A stretch of DNA of 48,002 nucleotides from Opitutaceae bacterium (GTDB lineage Bacteria; Verrucomicrobiota; Verrucomicrobiia; Opitutales; Opitutaceae). The stretch is taken from assembly GCA_016715765.1 (NCBI GenBank), contig JADJZJ010000040.1:1-48002 (forward strand). Reading direction: 5' to 3'. Below the pieces are notes generated by a model. The model saw only the letters and a program-made list of their open reading frames with translations. It was not told the DNA's origin and did no database searches. The position numbers were made by a program, and so were the translations under genes. Of this stretch, positions 36,798 through 47,087 are shown piece after piece. Numbering within the stretch: the first letter of the stretch is position 1; each line of letters starts with the position of its first letter.

Positions 36798-37319
36798 ATG
36801 GCACTGATCGTTGAAGACGGGTCGATGGTCTCTGGGGCCGAGTCCTACGCCACCACGGCCCAAGCCGACACCTACTTTTCCAACATCGGCACGACGCCCT
36901 GGGCGGCGCTGACCACGGCCGAGAAGGAGCAGGCGCTGCGCCGCGCGACGAACTTCATGAAGCAGACCTTCCGCTCGCGGTGGAACGGGTACCGAAAGAC
37001 GGCCACGCAGGCGCTGGACTGGCCGCGCACCGAATGCCCGCGGCCTGACGAGCTGTACGGCGAATCGACCGAGGCCTGGATCGAGGACACGGTGGTGCCG
37101 GTCGAGGTGCGAGAGGCCTGCATCGAGCTGGCCTACAGGGCGGCATCTGGCAATCTGCTGGAGGACTTGGGGCGCGCGGTGGCGAGCGAGTCCGTCTCCG
37201 GCGCCGTTGCCGTGAGCTACGTCAATGGCGGCTCTCGGCAGACGACCTACGAGGCCGTAAATCGGCTGCTGGCGCCGCTTCTCAAGGCCTCTGGCGGCAT
37301 ACCCATGGCGAGAGCATGA
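36798..37319 (+). CDS. Head-tail connector, DnaT-like fold
   Basis: 173 aa. SGAESYATTAQADTYFSNIG, EKEQALRRATNFMKQTFRSR, QALDWPRTECPRPDEL and VREACIELAYRAASGNLLED are the markers of the phage connector family labelled 'putative DnaT-like ssDNA-binding protein'. It sits under the portal and joins head to tail. Coupled to the next gene by ATGA. Confidence 0.8.
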   Translation: MALIVEDGSMVSGAESYATTAQADTYFSNIGTTPWAALTTAEKEQALRRATNFMKQTFRSRWNGYRKTATQALDWPRTECPRPDELYGESTEAWIEDTVVPVEVREACIELAYRAASGNLLEDLGRAVASESVSGAVAVSYVNGGSRQTTYEAVNRLLAPLLKASGGIPMARA

Positions 37320-37678
37320 CGGCAGCCTTCTACGAGTCCCTGCGCGACACTGCCGCGCGGCTCATTGCCGACAAGGGTCGGTCGATGACCCTGCGCAGCA
37401 AGACCGCCGGCAGCTACAGCACAAGCTCTGGCGCTGTCTCGGTGACCTCCGTGGACACGACCGTCACCGGGGTGGTGACGAACTATCCACTGATGCGGGT
37501 CGACGGCACGCTCGTCCAGCGCGGCGACCTGAAGGTGCTGACCGTGTCCAGCGTTGCCCCAAAGGCCGGCGACGGGCTCTACATCGGCACGGTCGAGCAC
37601 GACATCATCGACGTGCGCGAGGTCAATCCTGGTGGCACGGTCGTCGTCTACGCAGTGCAGGCGCGCCGTGGCGGCTAA
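37316..37678 (+). CDS. Putative head-tail joining (stopper) protein
   Basis: 120 aa. MTLRSKTAGSYSTSSGAVSV, VVTNYPLMRVDGTLVQRGDL and VEHDIIDVREVNPGGTVVVY give the small beta-barrel pattern of head-closure proteins, with the usual 'RGD(L/K)' turn. Located between connector and tail-completion genes, exactly where a stopper belongs. Function by context. Confidence 0.7.
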   Translation: MTAAFYESLRDTAARLIADKGRSMTLRSKTAGSYSTSSGAVSVTSVDTTVTGVVTNYPLMRVDGTLVQRGDLKVLTVSSVAPKAGDGLYIGTVEHDIIDVREVNPGGTVVVYAVQARRGG

Positions 37679-38114
37679 CAGGTGGTCCATCCCCATGGAC
37701 AAGCTGGCGGCCAAGGTCAATCAGCGGGTCGAAGAGGTCGTCGCTGGGGTGACGCTGGAGCTGTTCTCGCGCGTCGTCATGCGGACACCCGTCGACACCG
37801 GCCGAGCACGAGCGAACTGGGTTGCGAGCCACGGCGCGTATGCGGTGCGCGAGTTCACGCTCACTGACTCGTCCGGCAGCTCGACCCTGTCGCGGATTCA
37901 GCAAGTCATCGAGGCCTCTCCGAAGTACGGCACCATGTACCTTGCCAACTCGTTGCCCTACGCTGCAGTGCTTGAGTACGGCCTCTATCCCAACCCGCCA
38001 AAGGTGGACGGAGGGAAGACGGTCGGCGGGTACAGCAGGCAGGCGCCGAACGGCATGGTTCGCGTGTCCATCGAAGAGGTCCAAGGCATCCTGCGCGAAA
38101 GGCTTGCAGCATGA
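37668..38114 (+). CDS. HK97 gp10-like tail completion protein
   Basis: 148 aa from GTG 37668 overlapping the previous stop; an ATG at 37695 would give 139 aa. WSIPMDKLAAKVNQRVEEVV, LFSRVVMRTPVDTGRARANW and LANSLPYAAVLEYGLYPNPP match the gp10 family (the PVDTGR...W and YAxxLExG motifs). It helps join the tail to the head. Coupled to the next gene by ATGA. Confidence 0.85.
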   Translation: MAANRWSIPMDKLAAKVNQRVEEVVAGVTLELFSRVVMRTPVDTGRARANWVASHGAYAVREFTLTDSSGSSTLSRIQQVIEASPKYGTMYLANSLPYAAVLEYGLYPNPPKVDGGKTVGGYSRQAPNGMVRVSIEEVQGILRERLAA

Positions 38115-38515
38115 GTCTCGTCACCGTCCGCAAGCTCCTTGAGGTCTACCTCAACACGAACAGCGCCGGCATCTCGACAGCGTTCGAGAATGCGCAGTTC
38201 ACCCCTGTCCGCGGCACGGCCTGGCAGGCATGCACGCTGTTGCCGGCTCGGGCCGAGAACCCGACTCTTGGCGCCGGCCGCTACCGGCAATCTGGCGTCC
38301 TGGACATCGCCCTGTACTACCCGACCAAGGCCGGCACGGCGACAGCGCTTGGCCGGGCTGAAACGCTGCGGGCGGCATTTGCTTGTGGCACTACCTTGAC
38401 GGAGAATCAGATCACGGTGCGGATGCTGAAGACACCATCCATCTCTCCGGGTCGCCCGGAAGGTGAGTGGTACGTCATCACGGTGTCTGTGCCATTCGTA
38501 GTCGACGTGGGCTGA
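38111..38515 (+). CDS. Tail terminator, DUF4128-like
   Basis: 134 aa. VRKLLEVYLNTNSAGISTAF, ENAQFTPVRGTAWQACTLLP, GRYRQSGVLDIALYYPTKAG and WYVITVSVPFVVDVG follow the lambda gpU/DUF4128 layout. It caps the finished tail tube. Directly before the tail tube gene, as usual. 56 bases with no gene follow. Confidence 0.82.
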   Translation: MSLVTVRKLLEVYLNTNSAGISTAFENAQFTPVRGTAWQACTLLPARAENPTLGAGRYRQSGVLDIALYYPTKAGTATALGRAETLRAAFACGTTLTENQITVRMLKTPSISPGRPEGEWYVITVSVPFVVDVG

Positions 38516-38571
38516 CCGGCGGGGCCGGCGGAAGTTAACCGGGCCTTCGGGCTCACTGAAGGAGCTACATC

Positions 38572-39819
38572 ATGGCAATCGCATCCGGCGTCGCAAAGAA
38601 GCTGGTCATCAAGAAAGAGACCGCATGGGGCGCCGACGCTCCTGTGCGGACTGGTGCAGCGTACCTGCGCCGCAAGACCTCTGACCTCTCCCTGCAAAAG
38701 GAGACCTACCAGAGCAACGAGATTCGCAGCGACTACCAGATTGCCGATTTTCGGCATGGCATTCGCTCGGTCAACGGCAGCATTGCCGGTGAGCTGTCGT
38801 GCGGCACTTACCAGACCTTGCTGGCTGGCGCGCTGCGAAATGCCTGGGCTGCTGCTGGTTCTGCCACCGCCAGCCTGACCATCACGGCAGTAGCGGAGGC
38901 CGGCGCCGTGCTGCCAAAGATGACGCGGGCCTCCGGCAGCTGGCTCTCGGACGGCTACCGTGTTGGCGACATCGTCTACTTCACCGGCTTCACTGCCGGC
39001 GCGGCAGCGAACAACTCCAAGGCCTACTTGGTTTGTGACATCACAGCCACCGAGCTGCGTGGCTTCTTTGTGGATGGGTCCGGCGTGACCGCCGTGGCAA
39101 GCGCGCCGACCATCACCGCCACACGCACCGGCCCGAACCTGATCGTTCCGACCAGCGGCCACACCGACGACTCGTTCGCCATCGAGCACTACCACAGCGA
39201 CATCACGCTCAGCGAGCTGTTCCTGGGGTGCAAGGTCAACCAGGTCGACATGAACTTCACGCCGACCGGGATGTCGGAAATTACCTTCGGCGTCATGGGC
39301 AAGAACATTGCCGATGTGACCGTTGGCCGCGGGGCGGTGGCTGAAAACACAGCGTACTTCACCACGCCAACCGCCGAGTCAACGACCGGCGTCGTGGCCG
39401 GCGTGAACGGAGTCGTGGTGGTGAACGGCCTGAAGGTCGGTTCGCTCACTGGCCTGTCCATGAGCATCGCTGGCAACATGAGTGCTGAAGCCGTTGTTGG
39501 CTCCACGACCTATGCGGACATCGCTGAGGGTCGTGTCGTGGTGACCGGCCAGCTCACGGCCATCCTCGAAAGCTCTGCGATGCGGGACTACTTCATTGCC
39601 GAGACTGAGGTCACCATCGTCGCCGGCTTCTCTGCTGGCACGAACGCATTCTCGATCTGCCTACCGCGCGTCAAGCTCGGCGGCGCGTCTAAGGATGACG
39701 GCGAAAAGAGCATCATCCAGACCGTCCCGTTCCAGGCCCTGCTGCAGTCCGGCACTGAGGCCACCACCGGCAAACGCAACACGACGATTGCCATCGTTGA
39801 CACGGCGGCAACAGCATGA
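38572..39819 (+). CDS. Major tail tube protein
   Basis: 415 aa, AAGGAGCTACATC before ATG. Starts AIASGVAKKLVIKKETAWGA, DLSLQKETYQSNEIRSDYQI and RHGIRSVNGSIAGELSCGTY, a frequent start of phage tail tube proteins. The C-terminal half repeats beta motifs and likely holds an Ig-like domain. Polymerises around the tape measure to make the long tail. High codon quality and the best ribosome site of the tail genes suggest abundant product. Confidence 0.85.
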   Translation: MAIASGVAKKLVIKKETAWGADAPVRTGAAYLRRKTSDLSLQKETYQSNEIRSDYQIADFRHGIRSVNGSIAGELSCGTYQTLLAGALRNAWAAAGSATASLTITAVAEAGAVLPKMTRASGSWLSDGYRVGDIVYFTGFTAGAAANNSKAYLVCDITATELRGFFVDGSGVTAVASAPTITATRTGPNLIVPTSGHTDDSFAIEHYHSDITLSELFLGCKVNQVDMNFTPTGMSEITFGVMGKNIADVTVGRGAVAENTAYFTTPTAESTTGVVAGVNGVVVVNGLKVGSLTGLSMSIAGNMSAEAVVGSTTYADIAEGRVVVTGQLTAILESSAMRDYFIAETEVTIVAGFSAGTNAFSICLPRVKLGGASKDDGEKSIIQTVPFQALLQSGTEATTGKRNTTIAIVDTAATA

Positions 39820-40211
39820 TGGACCTCAAGAACTTCGACACCAAGGCCAAGGCCAACGAAGGCGTTGAAATCGAGCTGCGCGATCTTCGCACCGGCAAGG
39901 GTTCCGGCGCCTTCATCCGCGTCTTGGGCACCGACAGCGACAAGTTCGCGGAGCTGTCGGCCGAGCGCTCGCGTCAGGTTGCGACGATCCTGGAGCGCAC
40001 AGGGAAGAAGGAGCTGTCGCGCGAGGAAGTCAACGGCCTGACCGTCGATCTTCTCGCCGGCTGCACCGTCGGGTGGCGCGGGTTGAAGGATGGCGGAGAG
40101 CCATTTGAATACAGTGACGAACGCGCCAAGAAGCTGTACGAGGGCTACCCGGCCATCCGCGAGCAAGTCAACCTTGCCATTGCCGACAGGACAAATTTTC
40201 TGCTCGCCTGA
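39816..40211 (+). CDS. Tail assembly chaperone, G-type product
   Basis: 131 aa ending RTNFLLA at TGA 40209. Contains NEGVEIELRDLRTGKGSGAF, IRVLGTDSDKFAELSAERSR and DLLAGCTVGWRGLKDGGEPF, typical of lambda gpG-like chaperones that hold the tape measure during tail assembly. A slippery site lies 10 bases before its stop, leading to the longer GT form. Confidence 0.88.
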   Translation: MMDLKNFDTKAKANEGVEIELRDLRTGKGSGAFIRVLGTDSDKFAELSAERSRQVATILERTGKKELSREEVNGLTVDLLAGCTVGWRGLKDGGEPFEYSDERAKKLYEGYPAIREQVNLAIADRTNFLLA

Positions 40212-40564
40212 CTGAAGACCTTCTCGACTATGCGAAAAACGAGTTTGAGCTTCTCGCGCCGCAGGGAGATGGGTACGCACTTCGCGACCATCTTCTCGCG
40301 GCAGAGAGAGCGTCTCGCCGCAGAGTCGACAGGCTGCACGTCAGGTGCCCAGAGGCCTTGCAATATGTCTGGGAGTGGTATGTGGACCTGCAAGCAACAC
40401 GTAGCTGGGTAGACGGCGCTCCGGCGGCAATCTCCTACTCCGAGATTGACGCCTGGTCGCGTTTGACGAAGACGCGCCCAACGCCGCGAGAGGTGCGGGT
40501 CATCAAGCTGCTGGACTCCGAATATCGCCGCACTGCGGCCAAGGGGCGCAAGCGTGTCCGCTGA
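39816..40564 (+). CDS. Tail assembly chaperone, GT-type fusion by -1 frameshift
   Basis: Ribosomes slipping -1 at A-AAT-TTT (40193-40199) read AAA-TTT-TCT and continue KFSARLTEDLLDYAKNEFEL to a stop at 40564, giving about 249 aa. The T part includes LRDHLLAAERASRRRVDRLH, ALQYVWEWYVDLQATRSW, DAWSRLTKTRPTPREVRVI. It has no start codon of its own with a ribosome site, as in lambda T. The tape measure gene starts 10 bases before the T stop. Confidence 0.88.
40193..40199 (+). promoter_or_regulatory. Programmed -1 frameshift site AAATTTT
   Basis: Exact X-XXY-YYZ heptamer in the reading phase of the G gene (A AAT TTT), 9 bases before its stop. The -1 frame opens exactly into the T extension. This is the conserved tail-chaperone device of long-tailed phages. 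Confidence 0.88.
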
Positions 40565-43500
40565 CATCACCACCATTGGCCTCGCCGTCGACTCGACGCA
40601 GGTTGAAACGGCGACGAAGAAGCTCGATTCGTTTGCCGAGTCGGGCAAAGAGGCCGAGAAGGCTGCGCAAGGCCTCGGGAAGGCCACACAGGGCTCTGCA
40701 GCGGGGGTCAAGACCGCAGCGCAGGCCGCAGACTTGGCGGCCCGGCAGCAGGCCTTCCTGGCCCGCTCAACGGACGCTGTTGGCTCTTCGACGAAGAAGG
40801 CCGACGGCGAACTGCGGGCGCTGATCAAGTCGGTCGAAAACGCGCGCAACGCCTACGCCAAGGTCAAAGGCTCTGCCGACGGGTTTGCCGCATCCCTGAA
40901 AGAGATCGCGGCCTCGTCTGGCAAGGCCGTCGGTGAACTGTCCAAGGCCGACTACGACGAGATCGCGGGCGGCTTCTCTGCCGTGGCCGCGAGCCTGGGC
41001 AAGATCGGCCAGGCGTCAGGCCAGGCCACGACCGCAGTCAAGCTGATGGCCGAGCGCTACATCGCGCAGGCGACAGGCATGGCTGGCACGAATGTGCGGA
41101 TGGCGGCCTCATTCGCTGGCGCGCTTGGCAAGCTGGCCCAGCTCTCGCCCACGCTTGCCGTGGCCGCTGGCAGCGCTGCGGCGGCGGCGGCTGGCGTTGC
41201 CCTGTTCGGCGTGGCGATGTTCAAGGCGGAGCAGGAAAGCTCAGCCTTCGCCAGCGCGTTGATCATGTCCGGCAACGCGGCCGGCTCCACCGTCGACCAG
41301 CTCAACAGCATGGCCGCCGCGGTGGACGGCGTTGTCGGCACGCAAGCTCAGGCCGCCAGTGCCATCGCGAAGCTGGCCGCGTCAGGCAAGTTCGCGGCCG
41401 GCGAGATACAGCTCCTGGCTGAAGCCGCTGTCGGTCTGGAGCAGATCGGCGGGCAGGCTGTCGAGAAGACCGTCGAGCAGTTCGTCGAGCTGGAGAAAGA
41501 CCCGGTCAACGCGCTGCTGAAGCTGAACGAGCAGACGCGCTTCATGACGGCCGAGCTGTTCAACAACGTCAAGGCGCTGCAGGACCAGGGGCGCGAGGCT
41601 GAAGCATCTGCAGCAGCGCAGCAGGCCTACGCCTCAGCACTCAAGAGCCGCACGGCCGAGATGGCGGCCAACCTCGGAACGCTGGAGCGGGCCTGGCTCG
41701 GGGTCAAGACTGCAGCCGCTGAAGCCTGGGATGCGATCCTTGCTGTTGGCCGGCCGGCCACGCAGGCCGATGCACTGCAGAAGCAGAAGGACAAGCTGTC
41801 GAGCTATCAGGCGGAGATGGCAGAGGTTGCGGCCTCGAGAAACGCAAGTGGGCAAGGACCGCTCCGTGCCGCCCTCTCGGCGCTTGCGACAGCGCTTGAA
41901 ACAACAATTTCGATAGCTGAAAGCGACGTTCGCACCACGAAGCAGGCGACTGCGGCACAAGCCACTGCGACAGAGCAAGCCCAGAAGTACGGCCTTGCTG
42001 TCCAGGCTCGAAGCCAGTACATGGAGGAATCCGCGCCGAAGGCTGAGCGCATGGCGAAGGCCATCGAAAAAGCCCGTCGCGAGATGGAGGAGGCCAACAA
42101 GGTCGCATCCGCCGCCGGCAACGAGCCCGTGTGGACAAAGAAGGAGATGGAGCAGCGCCTGAAGGCGATTGGCGAATCCTTTGCTGATACCGGGAAGAAG
42201 GCCAAGACCTCTGCGCAAGAAGCTGCGGACGCATACGAGAAGCTCGCCAAGACGCTGGGGCAGGACATCGTCAAGGCCACGAACGAAAGCATGGAGGGAT
42301 ACAACGACCTCAACGCCGCGCAGAAGAAGTTCCTGGACATCGCGACCTCGCCAGCGTGGGCGGAGATGACCGATGAGCAGCGCAGAGGTCGGGGCTTACG
42401 TCGAAGAGTACACGGCGATCACAGCGGCTACGAAGGCCGAAAAAGATCGCCTTGCGGTCGACGCAGAATTGGCGGCGCAGCAAGAAAAAAGCATTGCTGC
42501 AGATGCCCAAAAGATCGAGGCCGAAACCAAGAAGACCGCAGCCCTGCAAGAGCAACTCGACAAGCTCGTGCTTGGAACGGCGGAGTGGGAGCGCAGGCGC
42601 GACGAAGTCGATCTCAACACGGCGTCCGACCTGGACTGGATCGCCGCGAACCTCAGTGGTGGCGGGGCCGTCTTTGTTGCCCAAGCGCGAGCCCTGAGAG
42701 AGCAAGTTGAACTGCGCCGCAAACTGCGCTCCGCAACCGCGGACAAAGCCGCCGACGAGGCAAACAAGCGCGCGGCTGAGAAGGCCACGGAAGACTGGCA
42801 ACGCGCGGCCGACCAGATCGGGCAGAGCCTAGCCGACAACCTGATGGAGGGTGGCAAGAACGCTGCCGAGTACATCGAAGACCTGTTCCGCACGATGGTG
42901 CTGAAGCCAGTCCATCGAAGCCGTGCAGCCCTTGGCGGCGCCGCGCTCAACATGCATCGGCATGGGTGGCGGCGGCGGCGCCAGGTCGGCTGGAGGCAGG
43001 GCCCTGGCATCCTGAGCTCTCTGGGCGGCCTGGCGGGCTCCAGGGCTCCAGGCATGGCCTATGCCGCCGGCGCCAGCACCTTCACTGGAGGCCTAGCGAG
43101 CGCGGGCGCGATGACCGGCTCTGGCAACGTCGCCATGGGTATGGGGGCCGGGCTTGGAGCAGTAGCTCCATACCTCGCTGCGGCCTATGCCGTGTATGCC
43201 ATCGCAGACCACTTCGACAAGTCGGGCACGCCGCACATGGGCTCGGTGGTGGGCGGCTCTGGCGCCAATCTGTCGACCATGTGGGGCGACGGCAGCACCA
43301 TCCTGAACAACTACAGTGGTGGCACCGATGCCGCGCTGCGCGGGCTCGTCGGCTCGTCCACTGGCATCCTCAATTCATTGGGCGGCGGCGGGTATTCGGC
43401 AACTGCCAAGTTCGCCGCCGACAACACAGACGCATCCATCGGCCAGTACATGTTGTCCAAGGGTGGGCAGCAGGTTGGTTATGTCGGCAACGGCACGGAC

Positions 43501-45540
43501 TACGCCAAGTACGCCAGCGACGCCGGAGCTGGGCTGGAGTCGTTCACTGCAGACGTGACGCGCGTCACTCGCGAGCAGCTCGACGCGCTCGATCTTCCTG
43601 GCTGGGCTCGCGACCAGCTCGACAACCTGGCCTCTGACGCCGACCTGACGCAACTGGCCGGAGTGGCAAGCGCCATCGAAGCAACCATCACAGCACTGGA
43701 TGGCCTGAAGGAGTCGTTCGGCCCGCTGGGCGGCATCTTCGAGAACATCGCTGGCCTGTCCAGCGACGCACTCTTCAGCCTCGCGGAGTCTGCCGGCGGC
43801 CTGGACGCGCTGGGCTCCAGCCTGGGCGCCTTCTTCAAGGAGTTCTACGACGAGGGCGAGCGCGTCACCATGCAGACCGCCGCCATGACTGCCGCGCTTG
43901 GCGAAGTCGGGCTGGCACTGCCGGAGAGCCGCGACGCCTTCCGTGCCGTTGTCGAAGGACTCGATCTTTCCACCGACGCAGGCCGAGAGCAGTTCGGCGT
44001 GTTGATGCAACTGTCGGGCGCATTCGCTGAGCTGAACCCGATCATCGAAGAGGTCAAGGAATCGGCCGATGATTCCGCGATTGCGCTGGCAGAGATGACG
44101 CGCAACTTCAAGAGCGCGATGAGCGAGATGGCCTCGGACACCGCATCGCTGGAGGTTGAGCTTCTCCGGGCTGGCGGCAAAGAGACCGAAGCACGCGCAC
44201 TTGAGCGTGCTCAATTCCTGGCGGCGCAGGGCGTCACCGAAGAGCAGCGCGCCGCCATCGCCGTGGTCTACGACTACAACCAATCACTGCGCGACCAGAT
44301 CGACGCCATCTACGACGCGGCGGAGGCGGCTGATTTGCTTGAGGCGAATGCCACTGACATGGCGCAAGCGCTGGCCGGATTGTCGTCAGCCACCGACAGC
44401 GCGATGATGAAGCTGCTGTCGGCCGAAGACGCAGTCAACTACCAATTCACCAGAATTTCAGAGAAGCTGGCCGGGCTTGGGCTTGACATCGGAGTCGAAG
44501 CGTTGCTTGCTGCGACGAAGAGCGAAATCCTGGAGTTCGCGCAGTCCTTCAGCGAGCTGGATGACGTGAGCATCGAAGCCAAAACCGCTGTGTGGGATTT
44601 GGCGGGGAGCCTGGGCGGCCTGAAGGACAGCTTGGACAGTGCTGGCAACGCCGCAAGCACTGCAGCGAAGAAGATGGACCTGCCGAGATTTGGTGGCGCC
44701 ACCGGCTACCCAGACGTTGGCAGCATTCTAAAAAATGAAGCGATGATGCTGATGCCGTATCAGGTTGACGACCGGCTAAAAATGGGCGACTCCATCATGG
44801 CCGGGACTTACCAGATGCCTGACGCCGGGATCGGTTGGGACAAGATGATCAACAGCGTGAGAGGAAACGTCGCAGCGAATGGAGGGGCGATCAATTACCT
44901 CAATGACGGAATGTTCCAATTGCAGCAGGCGATCCTAGGACGTGAAATAGAAAACGAGCAGCGTCGAGCCGCCAGGAACGCCGTCAACGCCGCAGAATTT
45001 GCAGAGCGCGAATCCCGGCGTTCACGTGGTCAGGATGGCGCAAGCGCATGGCGGCAAGAGCAGGACAAACTGCTGCAGGAACAGATCGACAGCACGCAAG
45101 ACCTGATCGACGCGCTGGACAAGATGCGCTCCGGCATGCTCGACCTGAAAAACGAGCTGATCGGCGGCGCGCTGGACCCAAGCAACCCTGCACTGAAGTA
45201 CGCCAGCGAGAAAGAGTTCGTCACCGGCCTCGGCCGCCAGGCGCTCACGGGCGACATGGCCGCTGCCGAGATGTTCAAGGAAGAGGTCGGCGGCTTCCTG
45301 CAACTGAGCCAGGGCTACAACGCCAGCAGCACGGCCTACGCGCAGGACTTCTCGACCATGATCGAGCTGCTGGACCAGATCGCCGCCAGCATGGACCGGC
45401 AGCAGTCCACCGCATACGCCACGTTGCGCGTGCAGCAGGAAGGCCTTTCCCAGGTCGCTGACAACACAGACCGCACGGCGCAAGCCACCACCTCGCAAGC
45501 CCGCAGCGCTCGCGTGCTTGAGCAGAGGGCCATCGAATGA
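40554..45540 (+). CDS. Tail tape measure protein (frame interrupted)
   Basis: GTG 40554; about 1660 aa if joined. Frame 1 runs to SPAWAEMTDEQR (42385), then reads arginine-rich; the +1 frame continues AEVGAYVEEYTAITAATKAE to 45540. Around 42913-43000 the frame is disturbed again: IEAVQPLA and GMGGGGGA appear in yet another frame. Content is as expected: coiled coils, hydrophobic LSPTLAVAAGSAAAAAAGVA (about 195-215), Gly/Ala-rich middle and long helices. It sets tail length. Single-base indels are the likely cause of the breaks. Confidence 0.88.
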
Positions 45541-47087
45541 GGGTGTTGCTCGTGGAGCTGACCGGCTACACCGACGCCAGCACGTCGGCGGTGTATCGGT
45601 ACGCCACCCGCGGCTACACCACGGCGCCGACAGACACGCCGGCCAGCGCGCACTACGACGGTCGGGTGCTTGGCATTGGCAGTGTCAGCCGCAGCATGTT
45701 CGCCGCCGGCCAGAGTGGCGCGCGGAGCAACCCGCGCAGTGAGGTGGGCGTTGGCGTCATCACGTTGGCGAACCCTGACGGCGCGCTTGACTCAGTGTTC
45801 GACGGCAGCATCAGCTTCCGCGAGCGCCAGGTCTGCATCTACGCCGTCGAGCACGATGCGGCCTACAGCACCGCAGAGCTGCAGCTTCGCGCCAGGATCA
45901 GCCAGGCCGCGCTGCGTGGCGACACTGTCGAGATCAGCATCAAAGACAGGCTCTACGAGCTGAGCAGCCAGCACAGCACCGCAACCTACGGCGGCACCAA
46001 TGCGCTGCCTGACGGCACGGATGGCGGCCCCGAGCTGGCCGGCAAGCCGAAGCCGGCTGTCTACGGCAAGGTCTTCAGCATCTCTCCTCCTTGCGTGAAC
46101 ACCAGCAAGCAAATCTACCAGCTCAGCACCCGCGCGCTGGCGAGCGTGGATGGTGTCTACGATGGCGGCAGCAGCACTGAGTTGACGGCTGGTTCGACCT
46201 ACGCCGACGAGGCCACGATGCTTTCGACGGCGCCGAGCGCTGGGACGTATCGCGCATGGCTGGCCGGCGGGATGATCCGTGTCGGCACAGCTCCGGTATT
46301 CCAACTGACCGCAGATTGCACGGCAGATTCGGCCGGCAACAGCACTGCTGCGCAGCTCCTGCGAGCGCTGGCCGGCGCGCGAGGCATCACCGACATCGAC
46401 GCCGCCGACGTGGTGGCGCTGGACGCCGCCAACGACGCCGTGCTCGGCGTGCTGATCAGCGGCGAGACGACGCTGGACGCCATGGACATGCTGGCCCGCA
46501 GTGTTGGAGCTTGGTACGGCTTCGACCGTGAAGGCATCCTGCGCATGCACCGCTACGAGCTGCCGTCGGCGGTCGGAGCCGCGCTGCCGGTGATCGCTCA
46601 ATGGAACACCATGACGCTTGAGAACGTGCCCAACGGCGAGGACGTGCCGACCGAGACGGTGCGCGTCAAGTACGCCCGCTACTGGTCGCCCATCCCGGCC
46701 GGATCGTTCGCCGGATCAGCGTCCGATGCGGAGCGCGCCGACCTGTCGCAGGAGTGGCGCGTGGCCGAGTTCACGCGGGCGCCCAGCCCCAACCCGTACA
46801 GCCGGCCGCTGGTGGCCGAGCGCGAGACGCTGCTGACAGCTGAGGCCGACGCCAGCGCAGAGGCTGAGCGCCTGCACGGCATCACAGCCGGAGTGCGTCG
46901 CACCTTTGCCGCGACCGGCGTGTCGACTGCTGATCCGCTGCTGGCCGGGCTGGACATCGACCAGATGATTGAGCTGCGCTGGTCGCGCTATGGCCTTGGC
47001 GAGTCAACTGGCACGACAATGCTGGTGATCGAGATGACCGAAGACATGATCCAGCAGCGGGCCGATCTGCTGCTTTGGGGTAGCTGA
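45537..47087 (+). CDS. Tail-tip (hub/baseplate-like) protein
   Basis: 516 aa, coupled to the tape measure by ATGA. RVLLVELTGYTDASTSAVYR, YATRGYTTAPTDTPASAHYD begin a beta-rich domain common at siphovirus tail tips; then QISQAALRGDTVEISIKDRL-like strands, KPKPAVYGKVFSISPPCVN, and AMDMLARSVGAWYGFDREGI, LRMHRYELPSAVGA. Position right after the tape measure fits a distal-tail or hub protein. I do not recognise a precise family. Confidence 0.7.
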   Translation: MRVLLVELTGYTDASTSAVYRYATRGYTTAPTDTPASAHYDGRVLGIGSVSRSMFAAGQSGARSNPRSEVGVGVITLANPDGALDSVFDGSISFRERQVCIYAVEHDAAYSTAELQLRARISQAALRGDTVEISIKDRLYELSSQHSTATYGGTNALPDGTDGGPELAGKPKPAVYGKVFSISPPCVNTSKQIYQLSTRALASVDGVYDGGSSTELTAGSTYADEATMLSTAPSAGTYRAWLAGGMIRVGTAPVFQLTADCTADSAGNSTAAQLLRALAGARGITDIDAADVVALDAANDAVLGVLISGETTLDAMDMLARSVGAWYGFDREGILRMHRYELPSAVGAALPVIAQWNTMTLENVPNGEDVPTETVRVKYARYWSPIPAGSFAGSASDAERADLSQEWRVAEFTRAPSPNPYSRPLVAERETLLTAEADASAEAERLHGITAGVRRTFAATGVSTADPLLAGLDIDQMIELRWSRYGLGESTGTTMLVIEMTEDMIQQRADLLLWGS

